This document shows, piece by piece, positions 36,137 through 45,385 of a stretch of 64,000 bases of DNA. The stretch comes from an uncultured bacterium (GTDB taxonomy: Bacteria > Nitrospirota > Thermodesulfovibrionia > Thermodesulfovibrionales > Dissulfurispiraceae): the NCBI GenBank assembly GCA_937949555.1, contig CALEDV010000010.1, positions 1 to 64,000 on the forward strand, in the 5' to 3' direction. The first letter of the stretch is position 1. The number at the start of each line of letters is the position of its first letter. Under the pieces are notes generated by a model. It made no database searches. It was not told where the DNA came from and saw nothing but the letters and a program-made list of their open reading frames with translations. The translations under genes and the position numbers were made by a program.

Positions 36137-36834
36137 GGTTTGAACCTTATGCCTATCTCGTCAATGCCCTCTGGTGGAGAGGGGAGAGATGCAATGCTGT
36201 TAATTGCTGACAGCGCCGACCTGTCAAAGAGCTTATTACCTGAGCTTTTCTCTAAGCCTACTAACTGCACAGTGCCATCTTTCCTAATCCTTATGGACAC
36301 TATAGCCTCTAAGTCCTTGTCTATGGACTCAGGATAGATCCACCTCTCCATTATCTTAGCCCTTACCATTGAAAGGTAGTCTCCCTTTCCCTGTCCTGTC
36401 TTTGAGGTCATGCCCTGTGTTGTTGTCTTCCCTTTGGTGTTGCTTGCAGAGCTGAGGTCAATGCTGTTTCGCATCGCCACCAGTTTCTCGATCCTCTTTT
36501 TTGCGCTTAATTCACTTATCCTGTCCTGCACTGCCTTATCATTGGCGGCTGTATCTTTGTTGGTAGGGGATAGTTGTCTTTTTGCGGTGGTTTCTTTCGG
36601 AGGGGGTTTAGGCATAGGCACAGCCGTTGCCTTTTCTTGAGGTTGGACCTCTGACTGTGAGGCCTCTTCCACAGAGGGAGAGGATCTTGACAGGTCGCTG
36701 ACAATAGAAACAATATAGTCTTGCTGCTTATCTATTTTTACAGAGGGATTGACTATCAGGGCTGCTATGAACAAAAGTAAAAAGTGGAAAAACAGGGAGC
36801 AGGATGCGGACAGGTATATCCGTGGCTCTCTCAT
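36133..36834 (-). CDS. TonB/TolA-like energy-transducing protein
   Basis: 233 residues. One N-terminal membrane helix (LFFHFLLLFIAALIV), a Pro/Lys/Glu-rich periplasm-spanning middle, and a C-terminal TonB/TolA-type fold (VSIRIRKDGTVQLVGLEKSS, FDRSALSAINS). It would carry proton-motive energy from TolQ/TolR to TolB and Pal. The position between tolR and tolB favours a TolA role; sequence alone cannot separate TolA from TonB. Overlaps tolR by four bases. Confidence 0.82.
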   Translation of the reverse strand: MREPRIYLSASCSLFFHFLLLFIAALIVNPSVKIDKQQDYIVSIVSDLSRSSPSVEEASQSEVQPQEKATAVPMPKPPPKETTAKRQLSPTNKDTAANDKAVQDRISELSAKKRIEKLVAMRNSIDLSSASNTKGKTTTQGMTSKTGQGKGDYLSMVRAKIMERWIYPESIDKDLEAIVSIRIRKDGTVQLVGLEKSSGNKLFDRSALSAINSIASLPSPPEGIDEIGIRFKP

Positions 36835-37232
36835 GGTCTGTCTATCTTGGGCTCTGTTACCATTCCAATCTTGTCGATTCCTGCATCTTTGATCTCACCC
36901 ATCATCTCTACCACAAGCCCGTAGGGTACATCCTTGTCAGCCTTGAGAAAGACATCGGGATTGAGTTTTTTCATGGCGCTGAGCCTTTGGGTCAGTTCCT
37001 TCATGGTTATTGGATTGTCATTGAGGTATATGGCGCCTCCCCTTTTTATTGTAATGTTTATGCGATTCTCTGGGGGCATATCCTTGCCCTTAGCCTTAGG
37101 AAGGTTTACATCTATGCCCTGTTGCAGAAGGGGCGCGGTAACCATAAATATGATCAGCAGCACAAGCATGACATCCACAAAGGGGGTTACATTTATCTCA
37201 GACATTACCTTTCTGCGGGGAGAGATATTCAT
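36831..37232 (-). CDS. tolR: TolR/ExbD-family protein
   Basis: 133 residues. One membrane helix with the key Asp in INVTPFVDVMLVLLIIFMV, then a periplasmic ExbD-type domain (INITIKRGGAIYLND). With TolQ it forms the proton channel. Overlaps tolQ and the TonB/TolA-like gene by four bases each, so it is tightly coupled. Confidence 0.93.
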   Translation of the reverse strand: MNISPRRKVMSEINVTPFVDVMLVLLIIFMVTAPLLQQGIDVNLPKAKGKDMPPENRINITIKRGGAIYLNDNPITMKELTQRLSAMKKLNPDVFLKADKDVPYGLVVEMMGEIKDAGIDKIGMVTEPKIDRP

Positions 37233-37849
37233 TTGATTATATAATCGACCAGTTCCTCTGAGAAGTCCTCTAGCTCAATAATCATCCTGTTGACCCTGCT
37301 GAGGTAATAATTGTAGGCAATAACCGCAGGTATGGCTGCTGCAAGACCCACAGCGGTAGCTATCAGTGCCTCAGCAATGCCTGGTGCTACCACAGCGAGG
37401 GATGCCGAACCGGCGGCACCTATTCCAGTAAAGGAGTGCATAATGCCCCATACAGTACCAAAGAGTCCTATAAAAGGAGTGGTAGAGCCGGTGGTGGCAA
37501 GGAAACTGAGGTATCTCTCTAAACGGGCTGATTCAAGGGCTGTATATCTGCGAAGCATCCTTTTTAATTCATCCTTGTCTGTATAGGTCTTCTCTGCATA
37601 AACGGACCTAAACAGATTAGACATAGGACTCATAGTAAACTTCTTAGAGGAGTTGAATAGGTCCTTGGGATTAGCAAGGGTGTCAAAGATGCGGCTAAAG
37701 CTGTAGTTTTCTTTGTCAGCCCTTGAGAAATGTAGCCACTTGTGGATTATTATTGTCCAAGAGACAAGAGAAAACAACAGCAGTATTAGCAGAACGGCCT
37801 TGACTACATATCCAGCCTGTAAGATTAATTGTATTGCGCTGTGTTCCAT
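37229..37849 (-). CDS. tolQ: TolQ/ExbB-family proton channel
   Basis: 206 residues with three membrane segments; GLFGTVWGIMHSFTGIG and APGIAEALIATAVGLAAAIP are the conserved MotA/TolQ/ExbB motifs. First gene of the leftward tolQ-tolR-tolA/tonB-tolB run, which keeps the outer membrane attached during division. The 69 bases upstream contain no obvious terminator. Confidence 0.94.
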   Translation of the reverse strand: MEHSAIQLILQAGYVVKAVLLILLLFSLVSWTIIIHKWLHFSRADKENYSFSRIFDTLANPKDLFNSSKKFTMSPMSNLFRSVYAEKTYTDKDELKRMLRRYTALESARLERYLSFLATTGSTTPFIGLFGTVWGIMHSFTGIGAAGSASLAVVAPGIAEALIATAVGLAAAIPAVIAYNYYLSRVNRMIIELEDFSEELVDYIIK

Positions 37850-37918
37850 AAACTTGATATTTAAATATTATATTGCAGAAAAGTCAAACTCTATCCCTCT
37901 GCCTCCTTGTCTGTAGGG

Positions 37919-38644
37919 CTAAACTGAAGGGTTTGAAAAAATACAGGACCCAATTAAAAGGTCTTCTTTTGTTGTGATTTTTATGTTGTCGTAACTGCCC
38001 AGATACATCCTCACCACACCGCCATAACGTTCCACGAGGGCAGAATCATCGGTGGCATAAAAACCTTCCTCTGAAGCCCTCTGAAGAGCCTCTATCAGGA
38101 TAGAGTAATAAAATATTTGAGGGGTCTGGGCTATCCACAGGAGACTCCTCTCCAGGGTGCTCTTAACGGTTAAGTCCACATTATTATGCAGCACCTTGAT
38201 TGTATCCTTCACTGGCACCCCTATAACTATCCCGTGGATGCCGCCCTTATCCTTGAGCAATGCGAGTATAGGTCCTTCTATCATGGCGCTTCTGAAAAGC
38301 GGACGGGCTCCGTCATGTATAACTACAATGTCGGGGGTTTCAGAGAGGGCCTTTACGCCGTTATACACAGAATCCTGTCTCTGCAACCCGCCCCTTGCTA
38401 TCCTTTTCACCTTTGTTATCTCGTATTCTTTGACAAGCCTCCAGAGCCAATCTTCTTTTTCTTTTCTTGTGACAGGCACTATTTCCGAGATTAATGAGGA
38501 GTGCTCAAGCGCTTTAAGTGTATGGGCGAGAACAGGCATTTCTTCTAAAGGGGCAAATAGTTTGTCTCCACCAAACCTTGTACCCGAGCCTGCTGCAGGC
38601 ACTATAGCAGCAACAGATGGTAGAGATTGTACCTTAGCCCTCAT
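37919..38644 (-). CDS. ispD: 2-C-methyl-D-erythritol 4-phosphate cytidylyltransferase
   Basis: 241 residues. VPAAGSGTRFGGDKLFAPL is the CTP-binding loop, VIHDGARPLF the catalytic Asp region, and QTPQIFYYSIL plus DDSALVERYGG complete the family pattern. Third step of non-mevalonate isoprenoid synthesis. It overlaps the PIN-TRAM gene by 11 bases; this pairing is common in bacteria. No ispF follows. Confidence 0.95.
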   Translation of the reverse strand: MRAKVQSLPSVAAIVPAAGSGTRFGGDKLFAPLEEMPVLAHTLKALEHSSLISEIVPVTRKEKEDWLWRLVKEYEITKVKRIARGGLQRQDSVYNGVKALSETPDIVVIHDGARPLFRSAMIEGPILALLKDKGGIHGIVIGVPVKDTIKVLHNNVDLTVKSTLERSLLWIAQTPQIFYYSILIEALQRASEEGFYATDDSALVERYGGVVRMYLGSYDNIKITTKEDLLIGSCIFSNPSV

Positions 38645-39617
38645 CGGCTATCCTCGCAAAGATCATCCTGCCGCCTGTGGTTTGCAGGACGCTTGTTACC
38701 TCTGCCCTGATGGACTTTCCCAAAGATCCCCTGCCATTTTCAACAACCACCATTGTGCCGTCTTCAAGATAAGCCACTCCTTGATTGGGTTCTTTCCCCT
38801 CTTTAATGACAAAGAGACTCAAATTTTCTCCAGGCAACACAAGGGTTTTTAGGGCATTTGCAAGTTCGTTTAGATTTAAAGCCCTAATCCCTTGAAGCTG
38901 TGCAACCTTCTGAAGATTGTAGTCGTTTGTTATAATCTTTAGCCCCTTTTTTCTTGCAAGGGCTATGATCTTAGAGTCCACCTCCTTTAGGGCTGGGAGG
39001 TCCTCTTCTGAGATTATGACCCTGAGGTTTGTAATCTTCTGCAATCTCTTTACTATCTCCATACCCCTTCTTCCCCTCATTCTTCTAAGGGCATCAGGGG
39101 AATCAGCTATGTATTGTATCTCCTGAAGAACAAACTGCGGCAGTATGATATCTCCGCTTATAAAACCTGATTCAGCTATATCCGCTATCCTTCCGTCAAT
39201 AAGTACATTTGTGTCAAGCAGCGATGCCTCCTGTTTTGGCTCCGATGGATATAATATATCCCTTATCCGCATAAGGTTGATGGGGCTTCCCTTCAGGACG
39301 CCTGCAACTAAAAAACTATACCCGCTTAGGGTAATTACAAAAAAAGAAAAGGCCCCAAAGGCTTCTGAAGAAAGTATATATCGAAAAGGGAAGACTAAAA
39401 GCAGACCAACACCTGTGCCCACCAGAAGGCCTGTTATGCCCCAGAATATTGATGAAAGGGCAGCCCTGAGCAGAAGCTTCTCTAAGATAAAGAACAGGAT
39501 AAGGGCAGGAATAGATAAGAGAACAGAGAAAAGTCCAAGCCCTGTGTTCAGACCAACCAGATAGCATGAGGGCAGCAGGATTAAAAATACTATAGTTCTG
39601 TAGATAGTTGCGCTCAT
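38634..39617 (-). CDS. Membrane PIN-TRAM domain protein (YacL-type)
   Basis: 327 residues. Four membrane helices (about 5-110), a PIN nuclease domain beginning LLDTNVLIDGRIAD with acidic residues typical of the active site (DSKIIALA, ITNDYNL), and a C-terminal TRAM RNA-binding domain (GVAYLEDGTMVVVENGR). Probably a membrane-tied ribonuclease; targets unknown. Co-transcribed with ispD. Confidence 0.9.
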   Translation of the reverse strand: MSATIYRTIVFLILLPSCYLVGLNTGLGLFSVLLSIPALILFFILEKLLLRAALSSIFWGITGLLVGTGVGLLLVFPFRYILSSEAFGAFSFFVITLSGYSFLVAGVLKGSPINLMRIRDILYPSEPKQEASLLDTNVLIDGRIADIAESGFISGDIILPQFVLQEIQYIADSPDALRRMRGRRGMEIVKRLQKITNLRVIISEEDLPALKEVDSKIIALARKKGLKIITNDYNLQKVAQLQGIRALNLNELANALKTLVLPGENLSLFVIKEGKEPNQGVAYLEDGTMVVVENGRGSLGKSIRAEVTSVLQTTGGRMIFARIADEG

Positions 39618-39670
39618 TGGCTCATCAAGGTTGGCAAAGGATCTTGCAACCCTATAAGGAGGCCTCTGGT

Positions 39671-41119
39671 TTAGGAAGGCAGGGCAAGATAAAACCTCTT
39701 GCCTCCGCGGTTAATAAAAAGCAGTATCTGCTCATTACCCTTTAACTTAGAGGCGATACGATTGAAATCATTCAGGTTATAAATCCTCTGACGGTCTATC
39801 TCCTGTATAAGGTCACCCTCTTTAAGTCCTGATATCTCTGCTATTGACCCCTGCTCTATCTTCATAACTACTACCCCCTTTTCATCTAAGGGTAACCCAA
39901 GCTGCTTAGATACTGACTGGGTTATATCTATCACTGCAACGCCAGAAAGGGCTGTTTCTGCGCTCTCTGCACCCCTGCCAGCGCTGGGTGTATAATCAGA
40001 CGAATCAGCGGGCATCTCTACTATTTTTACCCTAACGCTGTATTCCTTTCCCTTTCTGAGTATTATGAGCTCTACCTCGGAGCCTATCTTTGTCTGCGCC
40101 ACAAGATTTCTGAGGGAGGCTACGTCCTTAAGTTTTTTCCCATTAAATCTGGTTATTATATCGCCCCTTGTAATCCCAGCCCTGGAAGCAGGACTACCTT
40201 TCATGACATCGCTGATTAGTGCTCCATCTGCCGAGGCAAGTCCAAATTTTTGCGCCAATTCAGGCGTTAGTTCCTGAATGGTTACCCCAAGCCAGCCCCT
40301 TGTAACCTTGCCTTCTTTTAAAAGCTGCTCCATGACCATGCGCACCATATTGCTTGGCACAGCAAATCCAATACCCTGATAACCGCCAGTCCTTGAGAAG
40401 ATCGCCGTATTTATTCCTATCAGTTCGCCTCTGGTATTTACCAGAGGACCGCCTGAATTTCCTGGGTTTATCGCTGCGTCTGTCTGAATGAAGTCTTCAT
40501 AGTCTGATATGCCCACATCAGCCCTGCCGACTGCACTTATAATGCCCATAGTAACGGTATGGCTAAGCCCAAAGGGATTGCCTATGGCAAGTACAAACTC
40601 ACCTACCTGGAGCTTATCAGAATCGCTCCAGGGTATTGTCTGTAGTCCCTTAACATCAATCTTTATTATTGCTATGTCTGTCTTCGGGTCAGATCCGATT
40701 ACCTTGGCTTTGAAGCTCCTCTTATCGTAAAGGATCACCCTTATCTCCTCTGATTGCTCTACCACGTGGTTGTTGGTTATTATCAATCCTTCAGAGGCAA
40801 CTACCACCCCTGAGCCAAGGCTCTGCTCCTTCCACTTTCTGCCCTTTGAATCAGGCGCTGGGGCGAAGTAGTCAAAGAAATCCTCAAAGGGCGCCTGCTG
40901 TTTTTTAACTGTTTTTGTGCTTGATATATTCACAACGGAGGGGGATACGGCCTTTACTATCTCCGAAAAGGCTCGGGCCGTTTCTTCTATCTGTTTCGGG
41001 GTGCGAGGCATCAAAGTGCCTTGACTGCCCTTTGATTTTGTAAGCAAAAAGTAGGTAAGCCCGCCCAGCAGAAAGCCTATCAAAAGCAGGATAGGTACCC
41101 ATAAAAATCTCTTTTTCAC
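39671..41119 (-). CDS. HtrA/DegP-family serine protease (second paralogue)
   Basis: 482 residues. An N-terminal hydrophobic helix (FLWVPILLLIGFLLGGLTY) acts as signal or anchor. Triad: His in NNHVVEQSE, Asp in DPKTDIAIIKI, Ser in GNSGGPL; two PDZ domains. GTG start. It is strongly similar to the protein at 33431-34852, including SDYEDFIQTDAAINPGNSGG in both, so the two arose by duplication. 53 bases upstream of the PIN-TRAM gene on the same strand. Confidence 0.92.
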   Translation of the reverse strand: MKKRFLWVPILLLIGFLLGGLTYFLLTKSKGSQGTLMPRTPKQIEETARAFSEIVKAVSPSVVNISSTKTVKKQQAPFEDFFDYFAPAPDSKGRKWKEQSLGSGVVVASEGLIITNNHVVEQSEEIRVILYDKRSFKAKVIGSDPKTDIAIIKIDVKGLQTIPWSDSDKLQVGEFVLAIGNPFGLSHTVTMGIISAVGRADVGISDYEDFIQTDAAINPGNSGGPLVNTRGELIGINTAIFSRTGGYQGIGFAVPSNMVRMVMEQLLKEGKVTRGWLGVTIQELTPELAQKFGLASADGALISDVMKGSPASRAGITRGDIITRFNGKKLKDVASLRNLVAQTKIGSEVELIILRKGKEYSVRVKIVEMPADSSDYTPSAGRGAESAETALSGVAVIDITQSVSKQLGLPLDEKGVVVMKIEQGSIAEISGLKEGDLIQEIDRQRIYNLNDFNRIASKLKGNEQILLFINRGGKRFYLALPS

Positions 41120-41219
41120 CTAAAACACCTCTTTATAGCCCTATAAACTCCCAGACAATGACACCGCCCTTGTGGATAATTGCTTTTCCCTTTGGGAGTA
41201 AAACCCATGAATGCTTTAT

Positions 41220-43115
41220 TTATTTTAACATGAATTTTCTGACATCTCCGACACGAAGGGTGATCTTCTGGCTGTCAAGGTATTCCATATAGGGCAGGGC
41301 ATATTTCCTTGAGGTATTGAGGATATCCCTAAGTTCAGCGACTGTTAGCCCTGTTTTTTTGGAGAAATGATCTTTTAGTATGGAAATTAGTTCATCGAGT
41401 CGCATTTTGGTTATATAAATAGAGTCGTTTATTTTAACTAAAAGCCCTTCCTTCACCATTAGCTTCAGAATGTCATTAAATTCCCTTTCCTGAATACCTA
41501 TTTTATTCTGTAAATCCTGTCTTAGGGGCGGTTGAAATCCCTCGCTATTTAAGGCGTGCAGTATCTTATCGCGGACATCCCCACTCAACCCGCTCAAGAC
41601 CGCCCTAAAGGATGTAATCCTTACGAGGTCCTTTTCTGTTGTAAATGTCTTGTCATGTAAAAGCAATTCAAAGGCGCTTTCGCTTATGTGCCTTTTAAGA
41701 GTTAGGGCAGCCTTTGCCTTTAGTTCCTCTTTAGATATACCCGGTTTGAAGGGATTGTCGCTGTGGAACTGGTTTAATAGTCCTCGCATCTCCTCCCTCG
41801 CCAAGGTTATCAGAGAGGCGTGAAAATAGAGTTCGTTAAATAGATACACCCTGGATTCTTTGAGGAGCAGATCCAGACTTTCCTTTATGTCTCTTAAATC
41901 ACCATAGAGCCATCCTTCTAAGTAGCTTAGCGGTATGCCTTCAAGGGCAGATTTCTTGATCTTTACCTCTATCTTGTCCCTTAAGCTGCCCCTGTGGATA
42001 GTTACTAGATCCTCAATACCCTCCCTTTTTTTGCGCCTATCGGGCAAAGGATCCAATACACTACCGCCCCCAATGGTCTCAAGGGGTGAGAACCTGCGGA
42101 TTATGTATCTGTCGCCTGAAAGGGTTACCACTTCATCCTCAAGTCTATATTGACAGTAACAACTCTCTGAGGCCTTTATTTCCTGTCTGTCGTATAGTAT
42201 TACCCGTGCAGTGGTCTCCGCTGTGCCAGTATAGAAATGGACCAAGCTTCTATTTTTCAGAGCAGGGGCATCCTTAAGCATTTCCAGAGAGGCATCTATA
42301 GTCTTAGTAGCCTTGAAACGGTTAGGAGACACAACAGAATCACCCCTTTTTAACTGGGTCTTCTCTATGCCCTGGAGGTTAATTCCGATCCTCTGCCCTG
42401 CGCTAGCCCTATTGGCAGCCCTGCCGTGACTCTGGAGACCCCTTATTTTGCTTGTGATGCCGCTGGGTAGTATTTCCACAGGCATATCGATCATGGCCTC
42501 GCCAGAAAAGGCAGTGCCTGTAACTACTGTGCCGAATCCCTTTAGGGTAAAAACCCTGTCTATGGGGAGTCTGAATATACTGTTTGTCAGCTTTGGGGCA
42601 ATTTTAAGCGCCTTAAGCCTGATCATCTCCTTGAGTTGTTCAATGCCCTCGCCAGTTTTAGCTGATACAGGCATGATCTCTGCCCCCTCTAAAAAGGACC
42701 CCCTTACAAAATCCATCAACTCATCCTTCACTAATGCGATCCAGTCAGGCTCAACAAGATCAATCTTTGTTAGGGCAATGATGCCTGTCTTTATCCGCAA
42801 CATATTACATATAGCGAGGTGCTCACGGCTCTGAGGCATTATCCCCTCGTCAGCAGCAATAACCATAAGGAGTATGTCGATGCCCCCTGCGCCAGCCAGC
42901 ATATTTTTTATAAGCTTCTCATGGCCTGGCACATCTACAATGCCTACCACAAGACCTTCTGGGTATATGAGATTAGCAAAACCGAGGTCAATGGTTATGC
43001 CTCGTTCTTTCTCCTCTTTAAGCCTGTCGGGGTCAATGCCCGTAAGCGCCTTGACAAGGGAGCTCTTACCATGGTCAATATGTCCTGCTGTTCCAAGTAT
43101 TACATTCTTTGACAT
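41220..43115 (-). CDS. selB: Selenocysteine-specific elongation factor SelB
   Basis: 631 residues. GTPase domain with GHIDHGKS, DVPGHEKLIKN and TKID; the start ILGTAGHIDHGKSSLVKALT is SelB-specific. EF-Tu-like domains 2 and 3 follow, then C-terminal winged helices (about 420-631) that bind the SECIS hairpin in mRNA. It delivers Sec-tRNA to UGA, so the organism makes selenoproteins. hisH ends three bases upstream. No selA, selC or selD is seen in the window. Confidence 0.95.
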   Translation of the reverse strand: MSKNVILGTAGHIDHGKSSLVKALTGIDPDRLKEEKERGITIDLGFANLIYPEGLVVGIVDVPGHEKLIKNMLAGAGGIDILLMVIAADEGIMPQSREHLAICNMLRIKTGIIALTKIDLVEPDWIALVKDELMDFVRGSFLEGAEIMPVSAKTGEGIEQLKEMIRLKALKIAPKLTNSIFRLPIDRVFTLKGFGTVVTGTAFSGEAMIDMPVEILPSGITSKIRGLQSHGRAANRASAGQRIGINLQGIEKTQLKRGDSVVSPNRFKATKTIDASLEMLKDAPALKNRSLVHFYTGTAETTARVILYDRQEIKASESCYCQYRLEDEVVTLSGDRYIIRRFSPLETIGGGSVLDPLPDRRKKREGIEDLVTIHRGSLRDKIEVKIKKSALEGIPLSYLEGWLYGDLRDIKESLDLLLKESRVYLFNELYFHASLITLAREEMRGLLNQFHSDNPFKPGISKEELKAKAALTLKRHISESAFELLLHDKTFTTEKDLVRITSFRAVLSGLSGDVRDKILHALNSEGFQPPLRQDLQNKIGIQEREFNDILKLMVKEGLLVKINDSIYITKMRLDELISILKDHFSKKTGLTVAELRDILNTSRKYALPYMEYLDSQKITLRVGDVRKFMLK

Positions 43116-43118
43116 AAC

Positions 43119-43733
43119 CTAAGCTCTCTTTACAAAGTCCATGAATGCCCTGAGTATGCCCAACCCAGCATCCTGACTCTTTTCAGGGTGAAACTGGGTA
43201 GCCACAATATTGTCCTTATATACCATAGAGGTGAAATCAATCCCATAATTAGTAACCCCTCCGACTACATCCTCAGAGGCAGGAACGACATAGTAAGAGT
43301 GGACGAAATAAAAATAGGCGCCGTTTAAATCCTCTGGGATAAAGGGTGGCCTGTGCACAAAGCTCACCCTATTCCATCCCATATGGGGTATCTTTAGGTT
43401 TGGGGAATTAAATCTTATAACCCTGCCCTTCAATAGGCCAAGTCCCTTGGATAGACCAAACTCTTCGGATTCTTCAAATAGGCACTGCAGACCCAGACAT
43501 ATCCCCAGAAAGGGCTTGCCCTTTTCTACGGCCCTTATTATGCTTTCATCGGCACCGATAGACTGTAGATTTGATATGCAGTCTTTAAATGCCCCTACCC
43601 CAGGGAGCGCTATTGCCTCAGCATCTTCGATATCAGCAAGGCTGGATGTGATTTTCACGGCGGCCCCCACCTTTTCAAAGGCCTTGCTTACGCTTCTTAT
43701 ATTGCCCATTCCGTAGTCAACTATAGCAATCAT
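43119..43733 (-). CDS. hisH: Imidazole glycerol phosphate synthase glutaminase subunit HisH
   Basis: 204 residues, class I glutamine amidotransferase. MIAIVDYGMGNIRSV start, catalytic Cys in GICLGLQCLF, and the His/Glu pair in TQFHPEKSQ. It supplies ammonia to HisF in histidine synthesis. hisB is 5 kb away on the other strand, so the his genes are scattered. Directly upstream of selB. Confidence 0.96.
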   Translation of the reverse strand: MIAIVDYGMGNIRSVSKAFEKVGAAVKITSSLADIEDAEAIALPGVGAFKDCISNLQSIGADESIIRAVEKGKPFLGICLGLQCLFEESEEFGLSKGLGLLKGRVIRFNSPNLKIPHMGWNRVSFVHRPPFIPEDLNGAYFYFVHSYYVVPASEDVVGGVTNYGIDFTSMVYKDNIVATQFHPEKSQDAGLGILRAFMDFVKRA

Positions 43734-44125
43734 GGATTGATTCTAACACATACATTTTCTTATTTGCGATTGTCTCTGCGATTAACTTATTGTCGGGTGC
43801 TGTAAGGGGTTAACTTCGAACATAGGGGTCCTTAAATTGCCGATAGGGGTAAGAGGGTGTGCTGAAAGGGCTTTATTGCCACACCTTTTTACAAGGCCTT
43901 TGGACTTTTACAAATAATGCTATTTTAATCACCTCTTGGTGACTGAATGATCTATGGCCCTTTTTAATAAACCCTGTGGCAGTATAAAGGCCTTGAGGCA
44001 TGCCCTCTTACTCCTTACAGGTTTCTATCGGCAATTTGGGGGGGACAATACTAATTGTAATTACTCTTTTTTTCAGGATAATATAGTGTCTCAATTTACT
44101 ATGGTTTTCAAGGGAGGTTTCAATA
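43734..44125. promoter_or_regulatory. Divergent hisH/leuC regulatory region
   Basis: 392 bases without a convincing gene. ATAGGGGT occurs at 43822-43829 and 43843-43850, exactly 21 bases apart (two helical turns), as expected for a regulator binding one DNA face. A hairpin with T-run follows at 43856-43890. The leuC ribosome-binding site GGGAGG lies at its right end. I looked for a T-box and saw none. Confidence 0.4.
43856..43890 (+). terminator. Candidate leader terminator before leuC
   Basis: GGTGTG (43856-43861) pairs with CACACC (43880-43885), enclosing an AAAG/CTTT inner stem, followed by TTTTT. No plus-strand gene ends upstream, so if real it would act as an attenuator of leuC or end a short RNA. 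Confidence 0.4.
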
Positions 44126-45385
44126 ATGACTATAACCGAAAAAATACTGGCAGCCCATGCGGGGAAAGAGGTTGTAAGGGCAGGAGAGTTAATCAATGCA
44201 AAGGTTGACCTTATTCTTGCCAATGATATAACCGCCCCTATATCAATCAAGGAATTTCAAAAAATTGGGGCTAAAAAGGTCTTTGACAGGGAACGGATTG
44301 CGCTGATACCAGATCATTTTGCCCCGCAAAAGGACATAAAGGCTGCAGAACAGTGTAAGATGCTAAGGGAATTTTCTAAAAGCCATGACCTTAGCCTCTA
44401 TTTTGAGGTAGGCAGGATGGGCATTGAGCATGCCCTTTTACCAGAACAGGGACTGGTTGTGCCAGGTGATCTGGTCATTGGCGCAGACAGTCACACATGC
44501 ACATATGGCGCCCTTGGCGCCTTTGCGACGGGTGTGGGCTCTACTGATGTGGCTGCTGCAATGGCAACAGGGGAGTGCTGGTTTAGGGTCCCTGAATCGA
44601 TGAAGTTCATTTACTATGGGAAATTAAACAGATGGGTAGGAGGTAAAGACCTAATCCTCCATACCATTGGAGACATAGGGGTTGACGGCGCCCTTTACAG
44701 GGCAATGGAATTTACAGGAGAGGCAATAAAGGCGTTGCCTATGCACGGAAGGCTGACCATGTGTAATATGGCAATAGAGGCAGGCGGCAAGAACGGTATC
44801 ATTGAACCCGATGACATCACGGAGGCTTATGTTAAAGGCAGGGCAAAAAGGCAGTATGCATTTTACAACTCTGATAAAGAGGAAGAGTATGTCAAGATAA
44901 CAGAATACGACTGTTCTAAGATACTGCCTACTGTGGCTTGCCCTCACCTCCCCTCGAATACAAAGCCAGCAAGGGATTTGAGCGCCATAAGCATCGATCA
45001 GGTAGTCATCGGTTCCTGTACAAATGGGAGGCTTGAGGACCTAAGAGAAGCTGCAATGATTATGAAGGGCAGGAAGGTAAATCCAAATGTGAGGATGATC
45101 CTTTTCCCTGCCACTCAGCAGATATATAAAGATGCGATGAGAGAAGGGTTGTTAGAGATATTCATTGACGCAGAGGCTGTTGTGTCAACACCTACCTGTG
45201 GTCCCTGTCTTGGCGGGCACATGGGGATCCTTGCAAAAGGTGAGCGTGCCATTGCCACGACCAATAGGAACTTTGTGGGCAGGATGGGTCATCCAGAGAG
45301 CGAGGTTTATCTATCAAGCCCTGCTGTAGCTGCTGCCTCAGCAGTGCTTGGAAGAATAGGCTCTCCAGAAGAGTTGGGGTTATAA
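44126..45385 (+). CDS. leuC: 3-isopropylmalate dehydratase large subunit
   Basis: 419 residues, the shorter (archaeal/anaerobe type) LeuC. Aconitase-fold motifs: [20 protein letters not shown]; [4Fe-4S] cysteines in SCTNGR and TCGPCLGGH. Isomerises isopropylmalate in leucine synthesis. Homoaconitase-like relatives share this architecture, so substrate is inferred. GGGAGG precedes the ATG. leuD does not follow; the next gene overlaps the stop by one base. Confidence 0.9.
   Translation: MTITEKILAAHAGKEVVRAGELINAKVDLILANDITAPISIKEFQKIGAKKVFDRERIALIPDHFAPQKDIKAAEQCKMLREFSKSHDLSLYFEVGRMGIEHALLPEQGLVVPGDLVIGADSHTCTYGALGAFATGVGSTDVAAAMATGECWFRVPESMKFIYYGKLNRWVGGKDLILHTIGDIGVDGALYRAMEFTGEAIKALPMHGRLTMCNMAIEAGGKNGIIEPDDITEAYVKGRAKRQYAFYNSDKEEEYVKITEYDCSKILPTVACPHLPSNTKPARDLSAISIDQVVIGSCTNGRLEDLREAAMIMKGRKVNPNVRMILFPATQQIYKDAMREGLLEIFIDAEAVVSTPTCGPCLGGHMGILAKGERAIATTNRNFVGRMGHPESEVYLSSPAVAAASAVLGRIGSPEELGL

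Noticed and set aside
43734-44125. T-box or leucine leader peptide upstream of leuC
   Set aside because: No T-box core (AGGGTGGNACCGCG) and no run of Leu codons found.
43954-44208. 84-residue plus-strand ORF across the leuC start
   Set aside because: Overlaps leuC in another frame, with no ribosome-binding site and no recognisable sequence.
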